Program-made: the position numbers and the translations under genes | Shown here: in pieces, positions 1-8,629 of the stretch | How the letters are laid out: every line of letters starts with the position of its first letter | How positions within the stretch are numbered: position 1 is the first letter of the stretch | Notes under the pieces: model-generated | Databases searched by the model: none | Seen by the model: only the letters and a program-made list of their open reading frames with translations | What the model was told of the DNA's origin: nothing | DNA from: DATKDP01 sp035546335 | GTDB taxonomy: Bacteria > Acidobacteriota > Thermoanaerobaculia > Gp7-AA8 | Reading direction: 5' to 3' | Assembly (NCBI GenBank): GCA_035546335.1 | Contig: DATKDP010000033.1 | Coordinates: 1 to 38,170 of the forward strand | DNA: 38,170 bases

Positions 1-67
1 GAACGTCCCTTACGCTCCCACAGCTCCGGCAGGCCCGCCGGTTCATCCCCACGCGCGTGGGGAACGT
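1..67 (-). CRISPR. Leader end of a type I-E CRISPR array (partial)
   Basis: A full 29-nt repeat lies at 39-67 and the last 6 nt of another, identical in sequence to the repeat end, at 1-6. The 32-nt unique stretch 7-38 between them is one spacer; 29-nt repeats with 32-nt spacers are the type I-E norm. Read on the minus strand the repeat ends in ATGAACCG, matching the 8-nt 5' handle of I-E crRNAs (ATAAACCG in E. coli), and its core CCCCACGCGCGTGGGG is a hairpin suited to Cas6e. Transcription therefore runs leftward from cas2, and the repeat at 39-67 is the leader-proximal one. The array continues beyond the window, so the total spacer number is unknown. Confidence 0.93.
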
Positions 68-117
68 ACCAATTCTAAGTCACTGCGTAATCACTCGTTT
101 GGATGCAGAGTGCCGCG
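68..117 (-). promoter_or_regulatory. CRISPR leader between cas2 and the first repeat
   Basis: Only 50 bp separate the cas2 stop codon from the first repeat. The stretch is more AT-rich than its surroundings. No clean IHF consensus (WATCAANNNNTTR) was seen. The functional leader and array promoter may therefore extend into the 3' part of cas2, or the array may be read through from the cas operon. Confidence 0.55.
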
Positions 118-417
118 CTACCGATTTTCGGTCAGCTCTGGGGGCGCAAGAAACGAGACGACTTTGAGTCCATCGAGCTCACAGGGAATCCGTCGATTCA
201 GTCCGCTGGTCAGGAAGTCAAATCCCGATTCGGAGTTGTCCGACCAGGCAATGACTGCATTGCCGTCGCCGATCCCGTCTTCGACCTGATCCCAGATCAT
301 CTCTCGTACCTTTCGTGAGAGATCGCCGACATAAACCCCGGCCCGGATCTCCAACAGCCACACGGCCAGTCTGCCGCGAAGTCGTGGAGGCGCGTTCTCA
401 AGTACGATGACCAGCAT
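118..417 (-). CDS. cas2: Cas2, type I-E (Cse-type) integrase subunit
   Basis: This 99-residue protein is the structural half of the Cas1-Cas2 spacer integration complex. It matches the I-E Cas2 subfamily closely: an N-terminal beta strand MLVIVLENAPPRLRG, the segment WLLEIRAGVYVGDLS, and the conserved end GLNRR near residues 71-75. Length is as expected (about 95-100 aa), and there is no fused C-terminal DnaQ domain of the kind known in some I-E Cas2 proteins. The start lies 20 nt inside the end of cas1, which implies translational coupling. It is the last cas gene before the array. Confidence 0.96.
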   Translation of the reverse strand: MLVIVLENAPPRLRGRLAVWLLEIRAGVYVGDLSRKVREMIWDQVEDGIGDGNAVIAWSDNSESGFDFLTSGLNRRIPCELDGLKVVSFLAPPELTENR

Positions 418-1312
418 CGCCGATGTTCTCCCGGTCCGGAAATGCTACCGGCATTGCTTCCTCGTGCGGCGGCGGCGGTGCCAGCTCACCCGCAGCGAGG
501 ACCTCCTCGATCAGAGGAATCAGACGACTCAGGAGGCGCGTCTGACGAAAGGTGTTCCTGCACCCGAGCCTGACCTCGCGTTCCGCATCCGCGGCACCCG
601 ATGCGGCGACCCGAAATGCCATCGGTACAACCGTCTCGAACTTCACCAGATCGGCGATGTCGTAGACGAACGATCGTGGCTTTCCGGTGTGAAGGAATCC
701 GATTGCCGGCGCATAGCCTGCCGCCAGAACGGCTGCCTCGGTGACACCGTAGAGGCAGCTCGTAGCGGCACTCAAGCACCGATTCGCTACGTCGCTGTGG
801 TCCCAGTCATCAGGATCGTAGTCCCGACGCTTCCATGTGATGCCCACCTTCTGAGCGAGCAGCTCGTACATGCGCCGGACTCGGGCGCCCTCGATCCCAC
901 GAAGCTGCTCGATACTTCTCTTCTGTGGTGGCTCCTCCCCGAAACGCAACTCGTACATCTTCCGAATGACTTTGAGACGCGCGTCGTCATCGAGCGCGAG
1001 CCGGGCCTGGTAGAGAAGGCGATCCGATCGCGCACCACCCGGTTGCCCGGCTGCATACACGCGCACCGCCGCCTCGCCGACCCAGACGAGGAGACACCCG
1101 ACGCGGCTCGCCAGCGCGACGGCGGCGTGCGACACGCGCGTCCCCGGCTCGAGCATGAGACAGGTGACACTTCCGACCGGGATCTGCGTCCTGACTCCAT
1201 TGACGTCGACCACCACGAACGCCCCGTCGATGACGTCGAGCTGTCCCTTCTCGATGAAGAGCATCGACACCCGCTCCTTGATTGCGATGGGCTTGAGCGG
1301 CGGGAGCATCAT
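398..1312 (-). CDS. cas1: Cas1, type I-E spacer integrase
   Basis: Metal-dependent integrase that inserts prespacers at the leader-repeat junction together with Cas2. With the start at 1312 (304 aa) the residues line up with E. coli Cas1 numbering: E141 in LRGIEGARV, H208 in GFLHTGKP, and D218/D221 in FVYDIADLVKF. The N-terminal PLKPIAIKERVSMLF and the GEAAVRVYAAGQPGGARSD segment are typical of I-E. An upstream in-frame extension to 1390 is not used: the ATG at 1312 overlaps the cas6 TGA (ATGA), and family alignment begins there. The product ends with the characteristic IGDAGHR. All catalytic residues are present, so adaptation should be functional. Confidence 0.97.
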   Translation of the reverse strand: MMLPPLKPIAIKERVSMLFIEKGQLDVIDGAFVVVDVNGVRTQIPVGSVTCLMLEPGTRVSHAAVALASRVGCLLVWVGEAAVRVYAAGQPGGARSDRLLYQARLALDDDARLKVIRKMYELRFGEEPPQKRSIEQLRGIEGARVRRMYELLAQKVGITWKRRDYDPDDWDHSDVANRCLSAATSCLYGVTEAAVLAAGYAPAIGFLHTGKPRSFVYDIADLVKFETVVPMAFRVAASGAADAEREVRLGCRNTFRQTRLLSRLIPLIEEVLAAGELAPPPPHEEAMPVAFPDRENIGDAGHRT

Positions 1313-1980
1313 GCTCTCCGGATGAGCATCAGGCCGCAGCCGAACGCCTTCGCCGGACCGATCCCCTGAGTCACCGATTCCAGAAAGCAAGACGGGTCCT
1401 TCACAGTGATGCGTCCCTCGAAGTCGACAGTCGTCACTGACGCATCGGCGTGTCGGCGTCCACGCGGGAACCGGACCGGCCGATAGCCGTCAGTGCGAAC
1501 ATCTCCCTCCGCAAATCCGAATCCGCATGCAGCGGCCCGTGACGAGAGCCAATCGATACATGTCGTCTCAACGAGCTCCGTGAACGGCTTCCGCTCACCT
1601 CCACTCGTCCGGGCGGCAAACTTCGCATCCATCACGACGTCGTGTCTCTTTCCCTTACCTGGGCCGTCGGTCTTCCTGCGCGTAGGATTTGCGCGGAGCG
1701 AGAAGATCAGACGATCTCCCGCCGACAGCTTCGGCGCGAACGGCTTGCTCTCGACCCGCCAGAGACCACCTGGATCGACAGGCAGCCGTGCCGACAGTGT
1801 GTAAAACCGCGTGCTCAGCCCTTCACCTTCATGACGGTAGAGGAAATCGCGTCGACGGTCAGGATCGTCGGCGAACCACGACCAGACAACCTCATGAACG
1901 TCGTTCATCGATGCAGAATACTTCCAGAATTCCGGTGTACGCGCGGTCTCGTCCCGCAACTCAATCCTGCTCAGATACAT
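1309..1980 (-). CDS. cas6e: Cas6e crRNA-processing endoribonuclease
   Basis: 223 aa; the Cascade subunit that cleaves the pre-crRNA repeat hairpin and stays on the 3' handle. It begins MYLSRIEL as in E. coli CasE. A histidine at residue 29 (NDVHEVVW) lies where the catalytic His is expected, followed by the segment RRRDFLYRHEG. The C-terminal glycine-rich loop GIGPAKAFGCGL is diagnostic of Cas6/RAMP proteins. Start 1980 is chosen because the family begins with MYLS. It overlaps the end of cas5 by 20 nt, and its stop overlaps the cas1 start. Confidence 0.95.
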   Translation of the reverse strand: MYLSRIELRDETARTPEFWKYSASMNDVHEVVWSWFADDPDRRRDFLYRHEGEGLSTRFYTLSARLPVDPGGLWRVESKPFAPKLSAGDRLIFSLRANPTRRKTDGPGKGKRHDVVMDAKFAARTSGGERKPFTELVETTCIDWLSSRAAACGFGFAEGDVRTDGYRPVRFPRGRRHADASVTTVDFEGRITVKDPSCFLESVTQGIGPAKAFGCGLMLIRRA

Positions 1981-2710
1981 TTGGTCTCTCCTCGAGAGCG
2001 TGATGCTCGGCCCGCTCGGCAAATTGCCACTGAGTTCGGCTTCGGGCAATGTCGCGACGGCGGATCGTCTGAAGCGCTTGCATATCGCTGGGGATGTCGC
2101 CTTCCCAGTAGTAGCTGCGCGTTCGATCGCCGACAACGCCGTTCAGCAGTTCGTCGTCCGGGAACGTCACGATCCGCAGCGCTGCGGTCGGGCTTGTCTC
2201 CTCGACAATCTGTGGTGCGAAGGGAATGGAGGGCGAGCACGACCGGCGCCCGAGGTACGGTGCGAATGCGGGACGACGGAGAGCATCAGCCAACTGCTCG
2301 AGCGAGTATGGTGCATTGTCCCCTCCCCAGAGACAGGCAACGGCAAGCGCGTCGGTCTGATAGTCGCGATACGAGAGAATCGTCTCCAGATCGCTGCGGC
2401 GGATGCTCAGCTCGTCCTGTCGTGTCCGGAATCCCTTCGCGCGCCTGACCGCGGATTCCGGTGGCGTCTGCGCCGTGTGAAAATCCGTCAGGAGCAATCC
2501 TGGTGAATCGACGCGGCTTGCGAAACCGTAGCCCCCATGGAGCGCGCGGAGCTGCTCGTCGTCCGTGCGGCGCAAGCCGAGTGCGCCAGCAACGAGCCCG
2601 AGGATGGCCGATTTCGTCGGCTGCGGAAAGACATGGCGACGCTCGCCGATCGCAATGTCGCCCCATGCAGCCATCGGCCCGAAAAGTCGAAAGACAAGGT
2701 AGCTGGGCAT
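1961..2710 (-). CDS. cas5e: Cas5e, Cascade subunit (CasD)
   Basis: 249 aa; caps the 5' handle of the crRNA in Cascade. The N-terminus YLVFRLFGPMAAWGDIAIGERR matches the I-E Cas5 RAMP start (LxGPmaSWG...geRR), followed by the typical PTKSAILGLVAGALG helix. Later segments LSYRDYQTDALAVACLWG and the C-terminal RSYYWEGD are also family-like. The ATG at 2710 is used rather than upstream in-frame codons because homology starts there and a GTGAGG sequence sits just upstream. It begins 7 nt after the cas7 stop codon. Confidence 0.94.
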   Translation of the reverse strand: MPSYLVFRLFGPMAAWGDIAIGERRHVFPQPTKSAILGLVAGALGLRRTDDEQLRALHGGYGFASRVDSPGLLLTDFHTAQTPPESAVRRAKGFRTRQDELSIRRSDLETILSYRDYQTDALAVACLWGGDNAPYSLEQLADALRRPAFAPYLGRRSCSPSIPFAPQIVEETSPTAALRIVTFPDDELLNGVVGDRTRSYYWEGDIPSDMQALQTIRRRDIARSRTQWQFAERAEHHALEERPNVSEQD

Positions 2711-2717
2711 CGGCGCC

Positions 2718-3833
2718 TCACTTTGCGACGAACTCGAGCAGCTCCTGCAGTGAGCCTTCTCCGGCCGGTACATTGAAGGAGTAGTGCTCGCGCGCGCACG
2801 GTCCGTAGACTCTGTCCATCCGGTCACGAGTTTCTTCGAGTAACCGAATCGCAGATTCGAGCAAATCGTCGCCCGTCACCGGCTTGAGAAACGCCATCGC
2901 GAGGTTGCGCGGCTGCTCGTCGCCGCGCTCGGCGAGCATGTAGACGGCGCGAGCCCGCGTCGCGAAGCTGTTCTGCTTCCCGGACGGTGCGATCTTCGTG
3001 CAAGCCTCGACCAAAGCCCGGCGGGCGAGACTCGCGAGGTCGCGATTGCCGGCGAGGTTCTCTTCGAGAAGCGAGCGGTTGATGCAGATGTATTGGTAGA
3101 AGACGCCCGAGGCGAACTCCGTCGTCCCGATGTGGGCGGCTCCGGCATCTTCCGATCCGTCGTTCAGATCGTCGACGGCCGTGAAATAGTCATCCTCCAC
3201 CGTGACCTTGTGCACGGTGATCGCGTGCGCTACCTGAACGGCGGCATCGACGTTCTTCTGGGGTGTGGATGCGAGCATTCTGCCGAAGAGTGCGATGTCG
3301 GCCGCTCCGTGCGCATCCAACAGGAGCGCGGCGCATTCGTCATCCGAAGGTGTATCACCCGAAGCGATGCGTTCAAGAAGCCCGTCGAGGGCGGTCATCT
3401 CCGCGGCACCGATATGGGCGAGCTGCTCGATCTGTCTTCCCTCAGCTGCGCGCTTTGCCGTTTCCTTGTCGGCCTTCTCCTCCTTCGAAGCTTTCGCGCT
3501 CTTCTTGCCCTCCCCCCCGCTGACCCCTTTGATTTTTCCGAAAACTCCGGCAATCCGCTTGGATTGCTCGTCGGCTCGATCGGATGCTACTCCCTTCTCG
3601 ACCAACGTGTCGTAGGCGTAGTTCCCGATCTCTTTCGTACGGCTGCCTAGGCTGCCAGTAAGGGCTCCAGAGAAGATCTCCGAAGTTCGCCAGGCACGCT
3701 TCAGACTCTGCGAGGAAATTCTGAGGCGCTGGGTCCCGCCGAAGATCGCAGTCTTGGGGCGCCCGAGGTCGTCTCGGTTGAGATTACCCGGGGGATATAC
3801 AGTCAGGGCATGGATCTGGATGAATTCGCTCAT
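2718..3833 (-). CDS. cas7e: Cas7e, Cascade backbone (CasC/Cse4)
   Basis: 371 aa; the crRNA-wrapping backbone protein present in six copies in I-E Cascade. The start FIQIHALTVYPPGNLNRDD, followed by GRPKTAIFGG and LRISSQSLKRAWR, is the hallmark of the Cse4/CasC family. A lysine-rich insertion (residues about 105-125) lies in a region that varies among homologues. A strong Shine-Dalgarno (AAGGAGG) sits upstream of the ATG at 3833. This is the best ribosome site in the operon and fits the need for many copies. The gap to cse2 is 26 nt. Confidence 0.96.
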   Translation of the reverse strand: MSEFIQIHALTVYPPGNLNRDDLGRPKTAIFGGTQRLRISSQSLKRAWRTSEIFSGALTGSLGSRTKEIGNYAYDTLVEKGVASDRADEQSKRIAGVFGKIKGVSGGEGKKSAKASKEEKADKETAKRAAEGRQIEQLAHIGAAEMTALDGLLERIASGDTPSDDECAALLLDAHGAADIALFGRMLASTPQKNVDAAVQVAHAITVHKVTVEDDYFTAVDDLNDGSEDAGAAHIGTTEFASGVFYQYICINRSLLEENLAGNRDLASLARRALVEACTKIAPSGKQNSFATRARAVYMLAERGDEQPRNLAMAFLKPVTGDDLLESAIRLLEETRDRMDRVYGPCAREHYSFNVPAGEGSLQELLEFVAK

Positions 3834-3859
3834 TTTGCCTCCTTTCCTTCATCAGGCAT

Positions 3860-4378
3860 TCAATCTTCGTTCGGCGCGGTTTCGTAATACTCCGAGGCCC
3901 ATCGTTTCTTCGTACGGTCATTCCACCAGCGAATCGAGGTTGAAAGATCGCCAACCGAGGCGGTTCCGTCGAGCAGGTGAATTGTCCGGACCAGAGAGGT
4001 CTGTAGCTCGGCGGCGTCATCGATTGTGAGCATCCTCCGAAAGCGCAACCCGCTGACTCGCGCCTTGCCGTTGTGCTCGGACGCCATCTGTTTCGCAAAG
4101 CTGCGCGAAGGGTCGTCTCGCCTGACATGCGCGACGACCGCCGCGACGACCGCGGCTGTCTCTCCGCTCAAGTAAATGCCTGCCTGCGCAAGCTCGCGGA
4201 CGAAGCCGTGATATGCCGGCAGGAACGCGACGGTGCTCGGCGTTCTCGCTCGCCGCAGTTCGGCACGGTCTCCACGCCGCTCGTCGAGCCCTGTCCACCA
4301 GCGACGAACGACTGAGTCCAGTTTCTTGGCTGGTGGCTGACTCCCGGAGCGATCCGGTTGTTGCAATGGCTCAGACAT
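3860..4378 (-). CDS. cse2: Cse2, Cascade small subunit (CasB)
   Basis: 172 aa; the all-helical small subunit that forms a dimer along the Cascade belly and stabilises the R-loop. Family-like features are the WWTGLDERRGDRAELRRA segment, the SFAKQMASEHNGKARVSGLRFRRML stretch (basic nucleic-acid-binding helix), and the end DGTASVGDLSTSIRWW. The ATG at 4378 overlaps the cse1 stop by 8 nt. Length is normal for the family (about 160-180 aa). Confidence 0.93.
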   Translation of the reverse strand: MSEPLQQPDRSGSQPPAKKLDSVVRRWWTGLDERRGDRAELRRARTPSTVAFLPAYHGFVRELAQAGIYLSGETAAVVAAVVAHVRRDDPSRSFAKQMASEHNGKARVSGLRFRRMLTIDDAAELQTSLVRTIHLLDGTASVGDLSTSIRWWNDRTKKRWASEYYETAPNED

Positions 4379-5951
4379 CTGGTCCTCCTTGATCCTTGGC
4401 CTGCAAGAGAGGGGGAAGGTCGACGATGCCGCGGAGCTTCTTGCTGCGCGGTGACGTAAATCGCACCAGGTTGTTCCATGCGACTGCGATCCGCTTCACG
4501 TCGGCGTCGCCAAATTCGCCCGCTTCCTGTGAGTTCGCAGTGAAGGTTGCAAGCGCTGCACGATGGAGAGCCATTAACCACTCTTCGCGTTGTTGCCCGT
4601 CATCTGACTCATCGACGATCGCGTCGTGGACTCCTCGTGCAATTTCGAAGAAGGCGGGCTCAGTATCGGCCCAGAACTGCCGCGAAATGAACGAAAGATC
4701 TCCCTTTCGATCCTGCGGCCTGCGGAGAAGTGCTGCCTTGATCTGCTGAATCAGAGTCCTTCGGATATCCTCGCTCGCATCGATGCATTGCTGAATCCGA
4801 CCGGCGTACACTCGCTGCTGCTGCTCACCAACAAGCGGAAGGATCGGCGTCGTTCCCGAGTACCAGGAGCGTGGCTTCATGTTGTCCACGTCGTAGCCAA
4901 AAACCCATAGACGTGGTGAGCTCTGCTGTTCGAAGCGGCGGTCGCTCTCGTACAGAGCGACGACTCGTGCGCGCAGGCGCTCTTTTCCAGCGAGCACGAG
5001 CTGCGGCCAGTCGCGATATGGGATTCCGTCGAGCTGTCCCTTCTTCGGATTCGGTGGATTGTCATTCTTCTGAAGCGTGTACGGCGTGAGTGGATGAATC
5101 CAGGCTCCCTCGTAGTTTGTTCCGTAGTTTTTCGTGATGTAGTTGGAGACAACCGCTGCCTCCACACCGGACAAGTCACATCGTCCCGCGACGGAGTCAT
5201 CGAGGTTCAGCCGGATACGACGTGGCATACCCCAGAAGTGCTGGGCGGCGTGAGCATCTTCAGGCGTCGTCGAAGAGCCACCTTGCTTCTCGCTGGTGCG
5301 CGTGGGTGCCATCCACGGGAATTTGTCTGCGGGTTGATCGCGATCTGCGTTTCCCGGCCCCGACAGGAAGTCGCCATCTGTCATCACATTGAGCCATACC
5401 GTACGCCATAGGCTATCGCCCAGAATCACGGTGGTCATCGGCCCACCACCACGCAACGAAGTACGGTGACCAACCCCACCGCTCGGAGCATTCGTCTGCA
5501 AGGTAAACAGAGCAACCGCAGCCATCGGATAGCTCAGCGCACGGACCAGCCCCGGCTTCACGAAGAATTCGGCGGGCGCATCGATGAGGAGCGAACGGAT
5601 CGGTTTGGGCTCATCGATATCGGCGCCCTTTAGCGTCAGATCCTGCATGAATCGCGGTCCTTCACCGTCAAGGTTGAACGCAGCGGCCACGCTGTTGAAC
5701 TTTTGCTGCAGATCATGCGGAGGACGGTCGAATTCGCTCCGCCAGGCAAGCTTCGTTTCCGGCGCGGCGACCGTCTGCACAAGCCCGATCAGGAATTGGG
5801 TCAGCGCGCCGTCGAAATCGGGCCGGGGGCTCTCGATCCGCAGTGGGGGATCATCGATTTCCGCCATTTGCCATGGCGCAATCCAGTCGAGCGATCCTGA
5901 GGCGCGGCGAACGGGGATCCACCGTTCCGCGAGCAGGTTGTATGGACTCAT
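4371..5951 (-). CDS. cse1: Cse1/Cas8e, Cascade large subunit
   Basis: 526 aa; recognises the PAM and recruits Cas3 to the R-loop. It begins MSPYNLLAERWIPVRR, as CasA proteins do, and contains the typical segments LTQFLIGLVQTVAAP, GEGPRFMQDL and AVALFTLQTNAPSGGVGHRTSLRGGGPMTT (split here for description), plus a C-terminal four-helix region with RFTSPRSKKLRG. A purine-rich AAAGGAAG lies upstream, and the ATG overlaps the cas3 stop by one base (TAATG). Length is close to the E. coli protein (502 aa). Confidence 0.96.
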   Translation of the reverse strand: MSPYNLLAERWIPVRRASGSLDWIAPWQMAEIDDPPLRIESPRPDFDGALTQFLIGLVQTVAAPETKLAWRSEFDRPPHDLQQKFNSVAAAFNLDGEGPRFMQDLTLKGADIDEPKPIRSLLIDAPAEFFVKPGLVRALSYPMAAVALFTLQTNAPSGGVGHRTSLRGGGPMTTVILGDSLWRTVWLNVMTDGDFLSGPGNADRDQPADKFPWMAPTRTSEKQGGSSTTPEDAHAAQHFWGMPRRIRLNLDDSVAGRCDLSGVEAAVVSNYITKNYGTNYEGAWIHPLTPYTLQKNDNPPNPKKGQLDGIPYRDWPQLVLAGKERLRARVVALYESDRRFEQQSSPRLWVFGYDVDNMKPRSWYSGTTPILPLVGEQQQRVYAGRIQQCIDASEDIRRTLIQQIKAALLRRPQDRKGDLSFISRQFWADTEPAFFEIARGVHDAIVDESDDGQQREEWLMALHRAALATFTANSQEAGEFGDADVKRIAVAWNNLVRFTSPRSKKLRGIVDLPPLLQAKDQGGPDV

Positions 5952-8629
5952 TAGCTGGCTTCCTTTCGCATGAGAAGACCACGGCGCTTGTCATAGCGGA
6001 CTTCGACTGGGTTCCCACTCTCGTCGAGCGCCCGGCCGCGCCATTCGCGCGGAGTCAGTGCATCCATGACGAGCGTCAAACTCCACTTACCTTTGTCATG
6101 CATCGTCTCCTCGGCACCCCTCACAATTCGCTCTTCTTGGAGCGAAGTGGATACCCGGTTAGCGAGCTGTGACCGGCGAACGGAGAGCTGGCTCATGTCC
6201 CATGGGTGCTTTGCGTGCTCAAAGAGCGGAGCAAGATGCTGATGACTCCGCAGCGCGAGGCGGACGGCCGTGGTCGGCTCGCTCAGACGTGTCGGTGTCA
6301 CCGTATCCGCGATCCAGTGAGCCGGCGTACTCTTGTATCCGTCGTGAAGCACGAGCGAGTTGAACCCTGCGATCGACGCTCTTGCGCTCTGCTCACCCTC
6401 GAATCTCAGTGAAGCGTGGCGAAGGCTCTCGGGCATACGGTCCAGCGCATCGTCTCCGTAGACGGTTTCGATTAGAAGCCGCGCATCCTCCGGGAGTGTG
6501 ATGCAGCCGCGCTCGCGGAGAATCCGCATCGAGAGCCAGAGCTGACCGAGATGCCCGTACACGAACGCCGTTCGCGGCAACAGCGTAGACACCCAGCCTG
6601 CGTCCGGCTCGTCGCTCCAGGCCGGTGCGAGAATCTGCAATACAGGCGTCGGTCGACCATCTGCACCTGTCGTTCTGTCTCCCTGCTCCGTCCGCAAATG
6701 GCGCTGGAGGCGTCCAGCGCGCTGGATCAGCAGATCGACTGGCGCGAGATCCGACACCATAACGTCGAAATCGAGATCGAGCGACTGCTCGACCACCTGC
6801 GTGGCAATCACGGCATGCCCGGCACGCTTCGCACGCCCACTCTCCGGACCGAAACGTCTCATGACATCGTCCTCCGTCGCCTTCCGGTCTCCCATCATGA
6901 AGCGCGCGTGAAATAGCGTGACAACGTCGTCGCCAAGCCGTTGCGCGATCGTTTCGTATGCTTCGATCGCATCATTCACGCTGTTGCGAACCCAGCAGGC
7001 GGAGCGTCCTTCTCTCACCGCACGTTCGATGGTCTCGACGGCAGCGTCGATTCTCTCGAGAAACTCCACCTTCACGCTGCGCCGCGATCCACTGCGTGTT
7101 TCGAGTGGGGTCTCCGAGAGACCACCGCTCCCGAGCTGTGTGAAGAGGGGATACGCATCCTGACTGACCCGGTCCGGTTTGCGGCCGAGCCCTTTTGAGA
7201 AGGCTGTGACATACCGCTGACGCATCGATTGGGGCAGGGTTGCGCTCAGCAGGATTGCGCTGCCGCCGAGCGCGGCGTGGAACTCCAGCAGTCGCTCGAG
7301 AATCCGGCTCATGTACGAATCGTAAGCGTGCACCTCGTCGACGATGAGAACGCTGCGCTGTAGTCCGAGTAGTCGGAGCACGTTGTGCCTTGCCGGCAGA
7401 ACTCCCAGGAGCGCCTGATCGATCGTGCCAACACCGACCTGCGAGAGCAGCGCTTTCTTGCGGTGATCGGCAAGCCAGACGGTGCAGTAATCGGACGCGG
7501 CATCGTCGAGATGCCTGGCGCTATGAGTCAGCACGATCGACGCGGTTTCACCTTCATCGAATAGCCGCTCGTACATCGAGCGAAGCCGCGCATGCATAGC
7601 GGTCGCCGTTGCCATCGTTGGAAGCGCGATGAACATGCCGTCGGCCCGCCCCTCGTGAATCAATCGCTGCGCCAGAACGATCGCTGCTTCGGTCTTCCCA
7701 CTCCCTGTGATCTCCTCGCCGATCGCGAGATGAGGCCCCTCGCCGAGAGGGACTGTTTCGGCCCAGGTCTGGAGAGGACTCGGCTGTGAAATCCGAGGGA
7801 ACAGTCCGGCCATACCACGGTTCGATGATGCGCGATTCGGGAGAACGCCGCTCTCCTTCACGGCATCCTCGGCTTTTTCGCGAGATCGGCTCCAGTACTC
7901 CTGCAGGGGGACCGTGCCACCGGAGTACCCGAACCACTTCTGATTCGATCCGATCCAGTCGCAAAGGACTGCCAGACCCGCGACGGACCAAGCCGAGGGG
8001 TTTAGAGCTGACTCCGCCGAATAGGCATCGCGGAGCAACAGCTTGTCCGGCCTCAGAAGGTTGATCAGCTCGCGGACGAGCTCGATCGCGTCCGAGCAAG
8101 CTCGTGCCGAGAATGATTGCGACGCAGGCTTGACGGCACTGATCCCGGGAGGCTCACCGTGATGTCCCGTCGCCGCACGAAGCCACGGATCCATGGCATC
8201 CCGATAGACTGCGAAGTTCCAGTCGCGCGTTTCTTCGACCGTGGCGAGTGGCCAGCTCTCGTCCCAGCTTCTGCGGCTGAGAACATCGCTCCAGAAGACG
8301 TAGCCCATCCGGTCGTGCCGCACTGTGTAAGGAGAGGCGGCACGCGAACCATGGAGTTGCGCAACGATCTCTGGCTTCAGATCTTGGAAGCTCTCGGCGA
8401 ACTTGCCCAGATCGTGAAGTGCGACCAAAAACGGGAGAAAACTCCGGACGCTGCTTTCGCTTAGGCCGCTCGATCTCGAGATCGACCTGACGATCGTGCG
8501 GTCGTGCTCGAGGAATACATCACAAACCGCACCGGCATCGAGCATGTGGTAAACGAGCGGATGCCACGCTTCCGAAGAGTCGCCCTGAGCCTTTCCCCAG
8601 TAGCGGTAGTAAAGTGGAGCATCCTTCAT
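5951..8629 (-). CDS. cas3: Cas3 HD-nuclease/helicase
   Basis: 892 aa; the single-strand nuclease and 3'-5' helicase that degrades DNA marked by Cascade. The N-terminal HD domain shows H23, H28 and the H72-D73 pair in VALHDLGKFAESF, followed by HHGEPPG. The SF2 helicase part has motif I (EITGSGKTEA, about residue 309), DEVH in LIVDEVHAYDS (about 426), SAT in LLSATLP, and motif VI in LIQRAGRLQRH. The N-terminal open frame continues upstream to 8785. The ATG at 8629 is chosen because it overlaps the exonuclease stop (ATGA) and family similarity starts there. All catalytic motifs are intact. Confidence 0.96.
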   Translation of the reverse strand: MKDAPLYYRYWGKAQGDSSEAWHPLVYHMLDAGAVCDVFLEHDRTIVRSISRSSGLSESSVRSFLPFLVALHDLGKFAESFQDLKPEIVAQLHGSRAASPYTVRHDRMGYVFWSDVLSRRSWDESWPLATVEETRDWNFAVYRDAMDPWLRAATGHHGEPPGISAVKPASQSFSARACSDAIELVRELINLLRPDKLLLRDAYSAESALNPSAWSVAGLAVLCDWIGSNQKWFGYSGGTVPLQEYWSRSREKAEDAVKESGVLPNRASSNRGMAGLFPRISQPSPLQTWAETVPLGEGPHLAIGEEITGSGKTEAAIVLAQRLIHEGRADGMFIALPTMATATAMHARLRSMYERLFDEGETASIVLTHSARHLDDAASDYCTVWLADHRKKALLSQVGVGTIDQALLGVLPARHNVLRLLGLQRSVLIVDEVHAYDSYMSRILERLLEFHAALGGSAILLSATLPQSMRQRYVTAFSKGLGRKPDRVSQDAYPLFTQLGSGGLSETPLETRSGSRRSVKVEFLERIDAAVETIERAVREGRSACWVRNSVNDAIEAYETIAQRLGDDVVTLFHARFMMGDRKATEDDVMRRFGPESGRAKRAGHAVIATQVVEQSLDLDFDVMVSDLAPVDLLIQRAGRLQRHLRTEQGDRTTGADGRPTPVLQILAPAWSDEPDAGWVSTLLPRTAFVYGHLGQLWLSMRILRERGCITLPEDARLLIETVYGDDALDRMPESLRHASLRFEGEQSARASIAGFNSLVLHDGYKSTPAHWIADTVTPTRLSEPTTAVRLALRSHQHLAPLFEHAKHPWDMSQLSVRRSQLANRVSTSLQEERIVRGAEETMHDKGKWSLTLVMDALTPREWRGRALDESGNPVEVRYDKRRGLLMRKEAS

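Noticed and set aside
407..1369. 320-codon plus-strand open frame
   Set aside because: Antisense to cas1, whose catalytic residues are all in place.
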